64,000 nucleotides of DNA, taken from positions 248,001-312,000 of the forward strand of contig NZ_BOML01000013.1 of the NCBI RefSeq assembly GCF_016862175.1. The letters are read 5' to 3'. The DNA comes from Paractinoplanes durhamensis (lineage in GTDB: Bacteria; Actinomycetota; Actinomycetes; Mycobacteriales; Micromonosporaceae). Under the pieces are notes generated by a model that saw only the letters and a list, made by a program, of their open reading frames with translations, was not told where the DNA came from and did not search any database. Of the stretch, positions 38,844 to 47,459 are shown piece by piece; the stretch's first letter is position 1, and each line of letters starts with the position of its first letter. A program made the translations under genes and the position numbers.

Positions 38844-39635
38844 ATGCGGATCGTGGTACTCGTCAAGCAGGTGCCGTCCACCGATACCCGCCTTGCCTTC
38901 GCGCCCGACCTCACCGTCATCCGAGACGCCGGGCCGGCGGGGCTCAACACCGCCGACTGGTATGCCGTCGATCAGAGCCTGCAGATCGCCGGGCAGCAGC
39001 CGGACGCCGAGATCACCGCGGTCACCATGGGGCCGGCCGGCGCGGTGGACGCCCTGCGTACCGCGCTGGTGCTCGGTGCCCGCTCGGCCGTGCACATCCG
39101 GGACGACGCCCTGCACGGGTCGGACGCCCTGGCCACCTCGCGGGTGCTCGCCGCGGCGGTCGACCGGCTCGGGTTCGACCTGGTGCTGTGCGGCTCGGCG
39201 ACGGCCGACTCGGGGATGTCGGCGGTGCCCGCCATGATCGCGGAACGGCTGCGGGTGCCGGCGCTCTGCTTCGCCGATCGGCTCGAGGTGCGCGACCGGA
39301 CGGTGGAGATCCACCGGGACGACGGGTGCGGTGACCGGCGGGTTCTTGCTGCCACGCCGCCGCTGGTGGTCTCGGTGACCGAGCGATGCGGCGAGCCGCC
39401 CTACCCGAGGTTCGTGACCCGGCACGACGCCCGGGACAAACCGATCCAGGTGTGGACTCTGGCAACACTCGGCATCGACCCGGCCGAGGTCGGCCTGGCC
39501 GGCTCGGCGTGCGCCGTCCGCTCGGCGACGCCGCGCCGAGGGCGCCGCCCCGACTGCGACGTGCTCGCCATGGGTGACCCGGCGAGCGTGGCCGTCCGGG
39601 TCGCCGACTTCCTGGCCGAGCGCCAATTCCTCTAG
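38844..39635 (+). CDS. etfB: Electron transfer flavoprotein beta subunit
   Basis: A 263-residue AMP-binding ETF subunit: MRIVVLVKQVPSTDTRL start, VTMGPAGAVDALRTALVLGA, and LVLCGSATADSGMSAVPAMI. With EtfA it accepts electrons from acyl-CoA or other dehydrogenases. It diverges from housekeeping EtfB in the signature region (PPYPRFVTRHDARDKPIQVW), suggesting a paralogue with its own partner. GGGAGG precedes the ATG. It is the first gene of etfB-etfA-etfD. Confidence 0.92.
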   Translation: MRIVVLVKQVPSTDTRLAFAPDLTVIRDAGPAGLNTADWYAVDQSLQIAGQQPDAEITAVTMGPAGAVDALRTALVLGARSAVHIRDDALHGSDALATSRVLAAAVDRLGFDLVLCGSATADSGMSAVPAMIAERLRVPALCFADRLEVRDRTVEIHRDDGCGDRRVLAATPPLVVSVTERCGEPPYPRFVTRHDARDKPIQVWTLATLGIDPAEVGLAGSACAVRSATPRRGRRPDCDVLAMGDPASVAVRVADFLAERQFL

Positions 39636-39650
39636 GCCGGGAGGCACGCG

Positions 39651-40631
39651 GTGGCGGAAGTCCTGGTTCTCGCGGAACGAAGTGCGGAACGGAACAGAGT
39701 GCGCCGCGCCACCTGCGCTCTGCTCACCGTCGCGCGCCGGCTCGGCACGCCCGCCGCGGTGCTGGGCGGTCCGGTCGAGCCGGCGAGCCTCGCCGCGCTC
39801 GGGCGGTTCGGCGCCGCGACCGTCTACTCGGTGCCGGCCCCCGAGATGACCGACCATCCGGTGTCGGCCCGGGTCGAGGCGCTGGTTCAGCTCGCCGGCC
39901 GCCGGCCACCGGCCGCGATCCTGGTCGCCTCCGGACGCGAGGGCCTGGAGATCGCCGGGCGGGTCGCGGTACGCCTGGACTCCGGGATCCTCAGCGACGT
40001 GGTCGACGTGACGGCCGGCCCGGACGGACCGGTCGCCGCCCAGTCGGTGCAGCACGGCGCCTACCGGGTGGAGTCCGTCGTGGTGCGGGGCACCCCGATC
40101 CTCGCGGTCCGCACCGAGCACATCACGGTGGCGCCCGCGCCGGTGACGGCGGTGGTCAGCCCGGTCCGGATGACCTTCCCGGGCCGGGTCCGCGCCGTCC
40201 GGCAGGTCGGGCGGGACCGGGTCGAACCGACCGAACTCTCGACCGCCGCGGTGGTCGTCGCCGGCGGCCGCGGGGTCGGCTCCCGGGCCGGGTTCGACCT
40301 GGTCCGGCGGCTGGCCGCGGCGCTCGACGGCGTTCCGGCCGGCACTCACGCCGCGGCCGAGCAGGGCTGGTGCCCGGCGGAGATGCAGGTCGACCAGGTC
40401 GGCACGATCGTCCACCCCAGCCTCTACCTGGCCCTCGGGGTCTCCGGCTCGATGCGGCACCGCACCGGCATGCACGGCGCCGGGACGATCGTCGCCGTCG
40501 ACAGCGACCCGCAGGCCCCGATCTTCGAACTGGCCGACCTCGGCGCGGTCGGCGACGTGCACCGGGTCGTCCCGGAACTGCTCGCCGAGATCGAACGGCG
40601 CCGCTCCCCAACCCCGGAACCGGAGGAATGA
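39651..40631 (+). CDS. etfA: Electron transfer flavoprotein alpha subunit
   Basis: A 326-residue FAD-binding subunit with a GTG start after GGGAGGCACGCG. The C-terminal FAD domain has GGRGVGSRAGFDLVRRLAAA, TVH-like VGTIVHPSLYLALGVSGSMR and GAGTIVAVDSDPQAPIFELA. It is 15 bp after etfB and one base before the Fe-S protein, so the three proteins are made together. FAD from EtfA would hand electrons on to the downstream Fe-S quinone reductase. Confidence 0.92.
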   Translation: MAEVLVLAERSAERNRVRRATCALLTVARRLGTPAAVLGGPVEPASLAALGRFGAATVYSVPAPEMTDHPVSARVEALVQLAGRRPPAAILVASGREGLEIAGRVAVRLDSGILSDVVDVTAGPDGPVAAQSVQHGAYRVESVVVRGTPILAVRTEHITVAPAPVTAVVSPVRMTFPGRVRAVRQVGRDRVEPTELSTAAVVVAGGRGVGSRAGFDLVRRLAAALDGVPAGTHAAAEQGWCPAEMQVDQVGTIVHPSLYLALGVSGSMRHRTGMHGAGTIVAVDSDPQAPIFELADLGAVGDVHRVVPELLAEIERRRSPTPEPEE

Positions 40632-40632
40632 C

Positions 40633-42747
40633 GTGGTCCTGCGACTCGTCCTGGGCCTGGTGATCGCGCTGGCCGCGTTCGCCGTGGCCGGTCGGCGTGC
40701 GTTCATGCTCTACCGGATCGGGCGGATCGGGCAGCCGGTCGAGCCGGACCGCACCCGTGGCGCGGGGAAACGCCTGCTGGCGGTGACCACCGAGGTCGTC
40801 GGGCAGCGCAAGCTTCTGCAGTGGAGCGTGCCCGGCGCCGCGCACGCCGCGGTGTTCTGGGGCTTCACCATCCTGCTCGCCACCATCGTCGAGGGCTTCG
40901 GCGCGTTGTTCCAGCGTGACTTCGCCATCCCGCTGATCGGCAAGCAGGCATGGCTCGGCTTCCTGGAGGACTTCTTCATCGTGGCGGTGCTCTGCGGCCT
41001 GGCCGTCTTCGGTGTGCTCCGCCTGGTGCAGAGCCCCGAGCGCGAGGGCCGCCGATCGCGGTTCTTCGGCTCGCACCTGGGCCCGGCATGGCTCGTCCTA
41101 TTCATGATCTTCAACGTGATGTGGACCCTGCTTCTCTATCGAGGGGCACAGATCAACACCGGCAATTTCCCGTACGCGTCGGGAGCGTTCGCCTCCGAGG
41201 CGGTCGCGCGCCTGCTGGCCCCGGCCGGTCGTACGGCAAATGATGTTTTCGAAACCGCAGGCCTTCTCGCCTCGCTCGGCGTCGTGCTGGGTTTCCTCGT
41301 GCTCGTTCTCTACTCGAAGCACCTGCACATCTTCCTCGCGCCGCTGAACGTGGCGTTCTCCCGCCGCCCGCGCGCGCTCGGCCCGCTTCTCCCGGTCTAC
41401 TCCGGTGGGAAGGAGGTCGACTTCGAGGACCCGGGCGAGGACGACAAGATCGGCCGCGGGGCCATCGAGGACTTCACCTGGAAGGGCATGCTCGACTTCG
41501 GCTCCTGCACCGAGTGCGGCCGCTGCCAGTCGCAGTGCCCGGCCTGGAACACCGAGAAGCCGCTCTCCCCCAAGCTGCTGATCATGGCGTTGCGCGATCA
41601 CGCCGCCGCCAAGGCGCCGTACCTGCTCGCCACCTCCGACGAAGAGCGGGCGGCGCTGCCCAAGGACGTGCTGGCCGAGGCCGAACGCTCGCTCGTCGGG
41701 CCGGTCGACGCGGGCGGGGTGATCGATCCCGACGTCCTGTGGTCCTGCGTCACCTGCGGCGCCTGCGTCGAGCAGTGCCCGGTCGACATCGAGCACGTCG
41801 ACCACATCGTCGACATGCGGCGCTACCAGGTGCTGATCGAGGCGCAGTTCCCGAAGGAGGCGCACACGCTGCTGCGCAACCTGGAACGCAGCGGCGACCC
41901 GTGGGGCCGGGGCGCGCAGGCGCGGCTGGAGTGGATGACCGGGCTCCCGTTCGAGGTGCGGGTGCTCGACGAGGGGCAGCGCCTGCCCGACGACGTCGAC
42001 TACCTGCTGTGGGTCGGCTGCGCCGGCGCGCTCGACGAGAACGCCAAGAAGACCACCCGCGCGGTGGCCGAGCTGCTGACCGAGGCCGGCGTCGAGTTCA
42101 TGGTGCTCGGCGGCGCCGAGACCTGCACCGGCGACTCCGCCCGCCGGCTCGGCCAGGAGCTGCTCTTCCAGGAGCTCGCCAAGCAGAACGTGGAGACGCT
42201 CGACGCGGCCGGCGTGAAACGGATCGTGGTCACCTGCGCGCACTGCTTCAACACCCTCAGCAACGAGTACAAGCAGCTCGGCGGCGACTATCAGGTGCTG
42301 CACCACACCCAGCTGCTGTCCCGGCTGGTCGCCGAGCAGAAGCTGGTGCCGGTACACCCGGTCGACGCGGCGATCACTTACCACGACCCGTGCTACCTGG
42401 GCCGGCACAACCGGGTCTTCACGCCGCCGCGGGAGATCCTCGGCGGCGTCCCCGGCGTCCGGCTGACCGAGATGCCGCGCAACCGCGAGACGTCCTTCTG
42501 CTGCGGCGCCGGCGGGGCCCGGATGTGGATGGAGGAGACGATCGGCGTCCGCATCAACGAGACCCGCACCGACGAGGCGATCGAGACCGGCGCCGACCTG
42601 ATCGCCGCCGCCTGCCCGTTCTGCATCGTGATGCTCACCGACGGCACCGCCGTCCGCAAGCAGCAGGGGAAGGCGCCCGAGGGGCTGGAGGTCATCGACG
42701 TCTCCCGGGTTCTGCTCCGCTCGCTGCGCGACCCCGCGCAGGACTGA
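40633..42747 (+). CDS. etfD: EtfD-like membrane Fe-S ETF:quinone oxidoreductase
   Basis: A 704-residue protein. The N-terminal 240 residues hold about five membrane helices of the heme-b/nitrate-reductase-gamma type. Two 4Fe-4S motifs (CTECGRCQSQCP and CVTCGACVEQCP) follow, then a CCG-type heterodisulfide-reductase domain with CAHCFN and CCGAGGARMWMEE. The architecture matches mycobacterial Rv0338c (EtfD), which passes electrons from ETF to menaquinone during fatty-acid oxidation. The GTG start lies one base after etfA. Cotranscription with etfBA supports the same role here. Confidence 0.9.
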   Translation: MVLRLVLGLVIALAAFAVAGRRAFMLYRIGRIGQPVEPDRTRGAGKRLLAVTTEVVGQRKLLQWSVPGAAHAAVFWGFTILLATIVEGFGALFQRDFAIPLIGKQAWLGFLEDFFIVAVLCGLAVFGVLRLVQSPEREGRRSRFFGSHLGPAWLVLFMIFNVMWTLLLYRGAQINTGNFPYASGAFASEAVARLLAPAGRTANDVFETAGLLASLGVVLGFLVLVLYSKHLHIFLAPLNVAFSRRPRALGPLLPVYSGGKEVDFEDPGEDDKIGRGAIEDFTWKGMLDFGSCTECGRCQSQCPAWNTEKPLSPKLLIMALRDHAAAKAPYLLATSDEERAALPKDVLAEAERSLVGPVDAGGVIDPDVLWSCVTCGACVEQCPVDIEHVDHIVDMRRYQVLIEAQFPKEAHTLLRNLERSGDPWGRGAQARLEWMTGLPFEVRVLDEGQRLPDDVDYLLWVGCAGALDENAKKTTRAVAELLTEAGVEFMVLGGAETCTGDSARRLGQELLFQELAKQNVETLDAAGVKRIVVTCAHCFNTLSNEYKQLGGDYQVLHHTQLLSRLVAEQKLVPVHPVDAAITYHDPCYLGRHNRVFTPPREILGGVPGVRLTEMPRNRETSFCCGAGGARMWMEETIGVRINETRTDEAIETGADLIAAACPFCIVMLTDGTAVRKQQGKAPEGLEVIDVSRVLLRSLRDPAQD

Positions 42748-42844
42748 TCGGACGAATCCGGCCGTGTCAGCGTCGTGTGCGGAACATGTCAGGGGGTGGG
42801 TGCACACTCGGGTCGAGAGCTGAACTTCTTCGAAGAAGGACTCG

Positions 42845-44401
42845 ATGACAGAGGTTGCCAACCCCGCCGCCGCGGACGATCAACGGATCACCGGCGACAT
42901 CCTGAAAGTCGCCGGGGTCGTCGTCCTCGGCGCCATCATGTCGATTCTCGACATCACGGTGGTCAATGTCGCCCTGCCGACGTTCCAGACCACCTTCGGT
43001 ACGGCCGGCCACCCGCTCGCCTACTCGACCGTCGCCTGGGCCGTCACCGGCTACACCCTGGCGCTGGCCACCGTGATCCCGCTGACCGGCTGGGCGGCCG
43101 ACCGGTTCGGCACCAAACGGCTGTACATGACGGCGGTCACGCTGTTCACGATCGGTTCGGCGCTGTGCGCGATGGCGAGCGACATCAACATGCTGATCGC
43201 CTTCCGGGTGCTGCAGGGCCTCGGCGGCGGCATGCTGATGCCGCTCGGCATGACCATCATGACCAGGGCCGCGGGTCCGAAGCGGATGGGCCGGCTGATG
43301 GCCATCCTGGGTGTGCCGATGCTGCTCGGCCCGATCGGTGGCCCGATCCTCGGCGGCTGGCTGATCGACACCGCGAGCTGGCACTGGATCTTCCTGATCA
43401 ACCTGCCGATCGGCGCCATCGCGCTGATCTACGCGTTCGTGGTCCTGCCCAAGGATGCACCGCACCCGTCGGAGAAGCTCGACGTCGTCGGCATGCTGAT
43501 GATGTCGCCCGGCCTGGCGCTGTTCCTCTACGGCGTCTCGTCGGTCCCCCGCACCGGCACGCTCGCCTCGGCCGAGGTCCTCATCCCCGGGCTGGTCGGG
43601 CTCGCCCTGGTGCTCGGCTTCGTCGTCTACTCGTTCAAACCGGCGCACCCGCTGCTCGACCTGCGGCTGTTCCGCAACCGCAACCTCGCGATCAGCATCC
43701 TCACGATGTTCCTGTTCGCGGTGGCGTTCTTCGGCGGCCTGCTGCTCGTGCCGACCTACTTCCAGCAGATCCGCGGCGAGTCGGTGCTGCACGCCGGCCT
43801 GCTGGTGGCCCCGCAGGGCCTCGGCGCCATGCTGACGATGCCGATCGCCGGCATGCTGAGCGACAAGCTGCCGGTCGGCCGGATCGTGCCGTTCGGCCTG
43901 CTGTTCATCCTGGCCGGGATGGCGAGCCTGACCCAGATCACCTCGACGACGTCGTACACCTGGCTGATCCTGACCCTGTTCGTGATGGGTCTGGGGATGG
44001 GCGGCACGATGATGCCGATCATGACGTCGGCGCTCAAGACCCTGCGGAATGCCGAGGTCGCCCGCGGGTCGACGCTGCTCAACATCACCCAGCAGATCGC
44101 CAGTTCGGTCGGCGTGGCGATCATGTCGGTGATCCTGACCAACGGCCTGAAGGACGCGAAGCTGGCCGGCCCGGCGATCGCGTCCCGGCAGGACCCGGCG
44201 ATCGCCGCGCAGATCGGCGGCCCGGCCGGCGTCAAGCAGGGCCTGGCGGAGGCCGCGGTCGCCTTCGGGCACACCTACTGGGTGGCGTTCTCGCTGGTCG
44301 CGGTGACCGTGGTGGCGGCGCTGTTCCTGCCCCGCAAACGCTCGGACGCGCAGCCGGCGGACGACGCGCCGGCCGACGCGGCGCCGGTGATCGTGCACTG
44401 A
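42845..44401 (+). CDS. DHA2-family MFS multidrug exporter (EmrB-like)
   Basis: A 518-residue transporter with about 14 membrane helices. It has helix 1 SILDITVVNVALPTFQ (the DHA2 signature), motif A GWAADRFGTKRLYM, FRVLQGLGGGMLMPLG, and motif C in VPMLLGPIGGPILGGWL. It exports drugs or toxic metabolites in exchange for protons; the substrate is unknown. AAGGA precedes the ATG. The 97-bp upstream gap has no clear operator, and a hairpin follows the stop. This gene begins the ordinary accessory part of the window. Confidence 0.92.
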   Translation: MTEVANPAAADDQRITGDILKVAGVVVLGAIMSILDITVVNVALPTFQTTFGTAGHPLAYSTVAWAVTGYTLALATVIPLTGWAADRFGTKRLYMTAVTLFTIGSALCAMASDINMLIAFRVLQGLGGGMLMPLGMTIMTRAAGPKRMGRLMAILGVPMLLGPIGGPILGGWLIDTASWHWIFLINLPIGAIALIYAFVVLPKDAPHPSEKLDVVGMLMMSPGLALFLYGVSSVPRTGTLASAEVLIPGLVGLALVLGFVVYSFKPAHPLLDLRLFRNRNLAISILTMFLFAVAFFGGLLLVPTYFQQIRGESVLHAGLLVAPQGLGAMLTMPIAGMLSDKLPVGRIVPFGLLFILAGMASLTQITSTTSYTWLILTLFVMGLGMGGTMMPIMTSALKTLRNAEVARGSTLLNITQQIASSVGVAIMSVILTNGLKDAKLAGPAIASRQDPAIAAQIGGPAGVKQGLAEAAVAFGHTYWVAFSLVAVTVVAALFLPRKRSDAQPADDAPADAAPVIVH

Positions 44402-44409
44402 TGTCCGGG

Positions 44410-44436
44410 CCGGGGGCGACTTTCGGTCACCCCCGG
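44410..44436 (+). terminator. Hairpin terminator after MFS gene
   Basis: CCGGGGG (44410-44416) pairs with CCCCCGG (44430-44436), with GAC/GTC extending the stem inward. It begins eight bases after the MFS stop. Confidence 0.55.
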
Positions 44437-44455
44437 CACCGGACCGGAGCGCGAC

Positions 44456-44612
44456 GGTGTCGGCCATGCCGGTGCCGGCCAGCGGGTACCACGGCAGGAA
44501 GGCGATCTTCTCCTGCTCGGCGTGGTTCAGCACGTCCTCGGCCGCACGGTTGGTGAGGTTGTAGAGGTTCTGCACCGAGGCGATCGGGGTGACCGCCTGG
44601 GCCGCCTGGTCG
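44456..44612 (-). pseudogene. Aldo/keto reductase remnant (internal fragment)
   Basis: On the minus strand, AVTPIASVQNLYNLTNRAAE, DVLNHAEQEKIAFLPWYPLA and GTG follow each other in frame. This is the conserved C-terminal half-barrel of aldo/keto reductases (ITPVVSVQNxYN ... FIPWxPL). Sequence on both sides does not continue the family: there is no N-terminal catalytic Tyr/Lys region and no C-terminus. The fragment is bounded on the right by the MmyB-like remnant, so this is a deletion scar. Confidence 0.6.
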
Positions 44613-44746
44613 GCCGGTTGACCGTGACCGAGCAGGCCCTGAGCACGGCCGACACGATCGGCCAGCGCCTGGTGACGTACACCGCGCCGGCCGGTTCCCC
44701 GTCCGCCGAGGCGCTCACGCTGCTGGCCCAGCTGGTCGGCCGGTAG
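44609..44746 (+). pseudogene. MmyB-type XRE regulator, C-terminal remnant
   Basis: The plus-strand frame ending in TAG 44744-44746 reads GRLTVTEQALSTADTIGQRL then VTYTAPAGSPSAEALTLLAQ LVGR. This is the usual end of actinobacterial MmyB-like regulators (QxLVxYTAxPGSPSxxAL). The helix-turn-helix and most of the ligand domain are missing. It abuts the aldo/keto reductase fragment; MmyB regulators often sit divergently next to such oxidoreductase genes, so both may come from one lost gene pair. Confidence 0.55.
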
Positions 44747-44756
44747 GGTCGCGGTC

Positions 44757-45461
44757 ATGACCTTCGACGCTGTTCTGTTCGACTGCGACGGGGTCCTGGT
44801 GGACTCGGAGAGCATCACCAACGGGGTTCTCCGGGTGATGCTGCACGAGCTCGGCTGGGCGATCAGCCCGGACGACTGTTTCCGGCTCTTCGTCGGGCGG
44901 GCGCTGCGGGACGAGACCGCGATCATCACCGCGCACACCGGCTTCGTCGTCACCGACGACTGGCTGGACGACTTCCGGGACCGTCGCAACGTGGCCCTGA
45001 CCGCCTCGCTGGAGGCTGTCCCGGGGGCGGTGGCGGCGGTCCACGAGATCGACTCCCGGCTGGGCGGCATGATCGCCTGTGCCAGCGGCGCCGACCTCGG
45101 CAAGGTGCAGTTGCAGCTGCGCAAGGTCGGCCTCGACCGGGTCTTCGCCGGGAAGATGTTCAGCGGCATGGACCAGCCGCACAGCAAACCGGCCCCGGAC
45201 GTCTACCTGGCCGCCGCCGCGCACCTGGGCATCGACCCGGGCCGGGCCGCCGTGGTCGAGGACACCGTCCCGGGCGTGACCGCGGGGGTGGCGGCCGGCG
45301 CGACCGTCTTCGGCTTCTGCCCGCCGGACAGCCCGGCCCACCACCCGCCGGCGGCGCTGCTCGGCGCCGGCGCCACCCACATCTTCACGACGATGGCCGA
45401 GCTTCCCGGGCTAGTTCACGCCGGAGGTCAGCTCGCTGAACAGGCGGTTCGCGGCCGGTGA
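44757..45461 (+). CDS. HAD-superfamily phosphatase/phosphoglucomutase-like
   Basis: A 234-residue HAD subfamily IA hydrolase. Motif I FDCDGVLVDSES (nucleophile Asp9, Asp11), motif II in ACASGADL, motif III Lys in HSKPAPDVYLAAA and motif IV VVEDTVPGVTAG are all present, with an alpha-helical cap at about 15-85. It resembles beta-phosphoglucomutase and 6-phosphogluconate phosphatase (YieH-like) proteins; the substrate is a small sugar or acid phosphate. The last 17 codons overlap the end of the converging hydroxylase gene by 51 bp. Confidence 0.88.
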   Translation: MTFDAVLFDCDGVLVDSESITNGVLRVMLHELGWAISPDDCFRLFVGRALRDETAIITAHTGFVVTDDWLDDFRDRRNVALTASLEAVPGAVAAVHEIDSRLGGMIACASGADLGKVQLQLRKVGLDRVFAGKMFSGMDQPHSKPAPDVYLAAAAHLGIDPGRAAVVEDTVPGVTAGVAAGATVFGFCPPDSPAHHPPAALLGAGATHIFTTMAELPGLVHAGGQLAEQAVRGR

Positions 45462-46559
45462 GGTGAACTGGCGCTGCAACTCGGCGCGGGCGATCTGCTG
45501 GCGGAACTCGCCCGCATACGTGGTGTCGCCGGCGTCGTGCATGAGGTCGGTGATCCACGCGGCGAACGCCTGGTAGTTCCAGACGTGCCGCAGGCAGTCC
45601 GCCGAGTAGCTGTCCAGCAGGCTCGGGTCGCCCTTCTCGGCCTGCAGGATCACGGCGCGGGCGAACGTCTCGGCGTCGTTGAGGGCGAGGTTGATGCCCT
45701 TCGCGCTCATCGGCGGGACGATGTGCGCGGCGTCGCCGAGCAGGTACAGGTTGCCGTAGCTCATCGGGTCGTAGACCACGCTGCGCAGCGGGACGATCCG
45801 CTTGTCGGTGATCGGGCCGGACTGCCGCGGGCTGCCGTATCGGGCGTCCAGCTCGCGCCAGATGCGCTCGTCCGGCCACTGCTCGACGGTGTCGGTCAGC
45901 GGGATCTGCAGGTAGATGCGGCTGGCGTGCGCGCCCCGCGGGATCAGGCCGGCCAGCCCCCGGGAGTGGATGGCCATCCCGGACGAGGTGCCCGGCACCG
46001 CGGCGAGGACGCTCAGCCAGGCGTACCCGTACTCGTGGGCGTAGCGGGTCAGGACCCCGTCGGGGATCGACGCCCGGCTGACCCCGCGGTCGCCGTCGCA
46101 GCCCGCGACGAAGTCGCCGCGGATCGCCCGCACCGCACCGCCGGTGTCCCGGTAGCGCACGACGTCGCCCAGGCTCACGTCGGCCGCCTCGAACCGGAGG
46201 TCGCCGCCGTCGCGCAGGAACACGTCGGTGAGGTTGCGGACCAGGACCTGCTGCGGGCAGAGGATGCTGTCGGCGTTGTCCTCGTCGTCGAGGTCGATCG
46301 GCAGTTCCTCGCCGTCGATCCAGAAGCCGCCGGCCACCTCGGGCAGCGGATCGCCCGCCAGCACCTCGCCGAGCCCCCACGCCCGGTACATCCGCACCCC
46401 GCGGGCGTCGACGGTGCCGGCCCGCTGCCGCCGTTCGACGTACTCGCGGCTATGGCGCTCCAGCACGACGCAGCCGATGCCGTGGCGCAGCAGGAAATTA
46501 CCGAGGGTCAGGCCGGCGACCCCGGCTCCGACGATGACGATAGTGGTGTTCTCAACCAT
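45411..46559 (-). CDS. pobA: 4-hydroxybenzoate 3-monooxygenase-like flavoprotein
   Basis: A 382-residue class A flavin monooxygenase with FAD motif VIVGAGVAGLTLGNFLLRHG, ribityl contact RQRAGTVDARG, DG motif VAGCDGDRGVSR and GDAAHIVPPMSAKGINLALN. The overall match is to PobA, which hydroxylates 4-hydroxybenzoate to protocatechuate. The substrate-pocket segment EYGYAWLSVLAAVP also fits. The start at 46559 (MVENTTIVIVGAG) is preferred over an upstream ATG at 46592. An AraC-type regulator gene lies 39 bp upstream in the same direction; PobR of several bacteria belongs to that family. Confidence 0.85.
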   Translation of the reverse strand: MVENTTIVIVGAGVAGLTLGNFLLRHGIGCVVLERHSREYVERRQRAGTVDARGVRMYRAWGLGEVLAGDPLPEVAGGFWIDGEELPIDLDDEDNADSILCPQQVLVRNLTDVFLRDGGDLRFEAADVSLGDVVRYRDTGGAVRAIRGDFVAGCDGDRGVSRASIPDGVLTRYAHEYGYAWLSVLAAVPGTSSGMAIHSRGLAGLIPRGAHASRIYLQIPLTDTVEQWPDERIWRELDARYGSPRQSGPITDKRIVPLRSVVYDPMSYGNLYLLGDAAHIVPPMSAKGINLALNDAETFARAVILQAEKGDPSLLDSYSADCLRHVWNYQAFAAWITDLMHDAGDTTYAGEFRQQIARAELQRQFTSPAANRLFSELTSGVN

Positions 46560-46598
46560 GCCGACCACTCTGCAGCCGCCGGACGATGGCACCCACCG

Positions 46599-47354
46599 TC
46601 AAATGGACTTCGGATACCGGAAACCCGCCAAGCTGGCGTAGCGGCCCGGGGTCTGGCCGACGACCTCGGTGAACGCCTCGATGAAGCTCGTCGGGTTCGA
46701 CCAGCCGCACGCGATCGCGGTCTCGGTGACCGACCGGCCGTTGCTGAGATGGATCAGGCCGTGGTGGATCCGCAGGACGGTCCGCCAGCGGTGGAAGCTC
46801 ATCCCGAGCTCGGTGTGGAACAGGCGGCTCAGGGTGCGCTCGCTCGCGCCGGCCGCCCGGCCCAGCTCGGCCAGGGTGGCGGGGCGGCCGGGGTCGGCGT
46901 GCAGCAGGTCGGTGACGGTGCGCAGCCGGTCGTCGGCCGGTTCGGGCAGGTGCAGGGACTGCTCGGGCGTCTCGATCAGCTCGTCGACCAGCACGGCGCG
47001 GAGCCGGTCGGACGCGCCGGGGCGGCTCTCGGGCCGGTCGGTGAGCGCCAGCAGGACCTCGCGCAGCAGCGGGCTGACCGCGAACACGCTCGGGTGCGGA
47101 GGCAGCTCGGCGCACCGGTCGACCGGGATCGCGACGAGGCGGACGTCGGTCTCGGCGTAGAAGCGGTGCGCGTGCTGGAATCCCGGCGGCGTCCAGGTCA
47201 GCCGGTTGGCGGGCGCGACCCACGTGCCGCGTTCGGTCGTGGTGGCGAGGGCGCCGGCCGCCGCGAACACCAACTGGCCCTCGGGGTGGGCGTGCATCTC
47301 CATCCGGAAGCCGTGCGGAAGCCGCCCGGCGCCGCTGGGCGTGTTCTCCGGCAT
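46599..47354 (-). CDS. AraC-family transcriptional regulator (PobR-like)
   Basis: A 251-residue regulator with an N-terminal cupin sensor (about 15-85; MEMHAHPEGQLVFAAAGALA) and a C-terminal double helix-turn-helix (about 155-250; TLAELGRAAGASERTLSRLF; ETAIACGWSNPTSFIEAFTE VVGQTPGRY). It probably controls the adjoining hydroxylase gene, which it precedes by 39 bp on the same strand. An ordinary DNA-binding AraC member; the effector could be an aromatic acid. Confidence 0.88.
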   Translation of the reverse strand: MPENTPSGAGRLPHGFRMEMHAHPEGQLVFAAAGALATTTERGTWVAPANRLTWTPPGFQHAHRFYAETDVRLVAIPVDRCAELPPHPSVFAVSPLLREVLLALTDRPESRPGASDRLRAVLVDELIETPEQSLHLPEPADDRLRTVTDLLHADPGRPATLAELGRAAGASERTLSRLFHTELGMSFHRWRTVLRIHHGLIHLSNGRSVTETAIACGWSNPTSFIEAFTEVVGQTPGRYASLAGFRYPKSI

Positions 47355-47459
47355 CGCGCGCCAGCCTACCGGTCGATCAAGCCCCGGTTGCTGTCATGAC
47401 GCCGACTGCCCGCCGGCTGATCGAGCACTACCGTCGGAGCGTCCACTGAGGAGGTTCGG

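Noticed and set aside
42767..45187. An 806-codon minus-strand frame across the MFS gene and the HAD gene
   Set aside because: Mostly antisense shadow. Only the short aldo/keto reductase part within 44456-44612 carries real protein similarity, and it is reported separately as a remnant.
47398..47451. A 17-codon ORF just before the STAND gene as a leader peptide
   Set aside because: There is no ribosome-binding site and no attenuator-like hairpins or codon runs.
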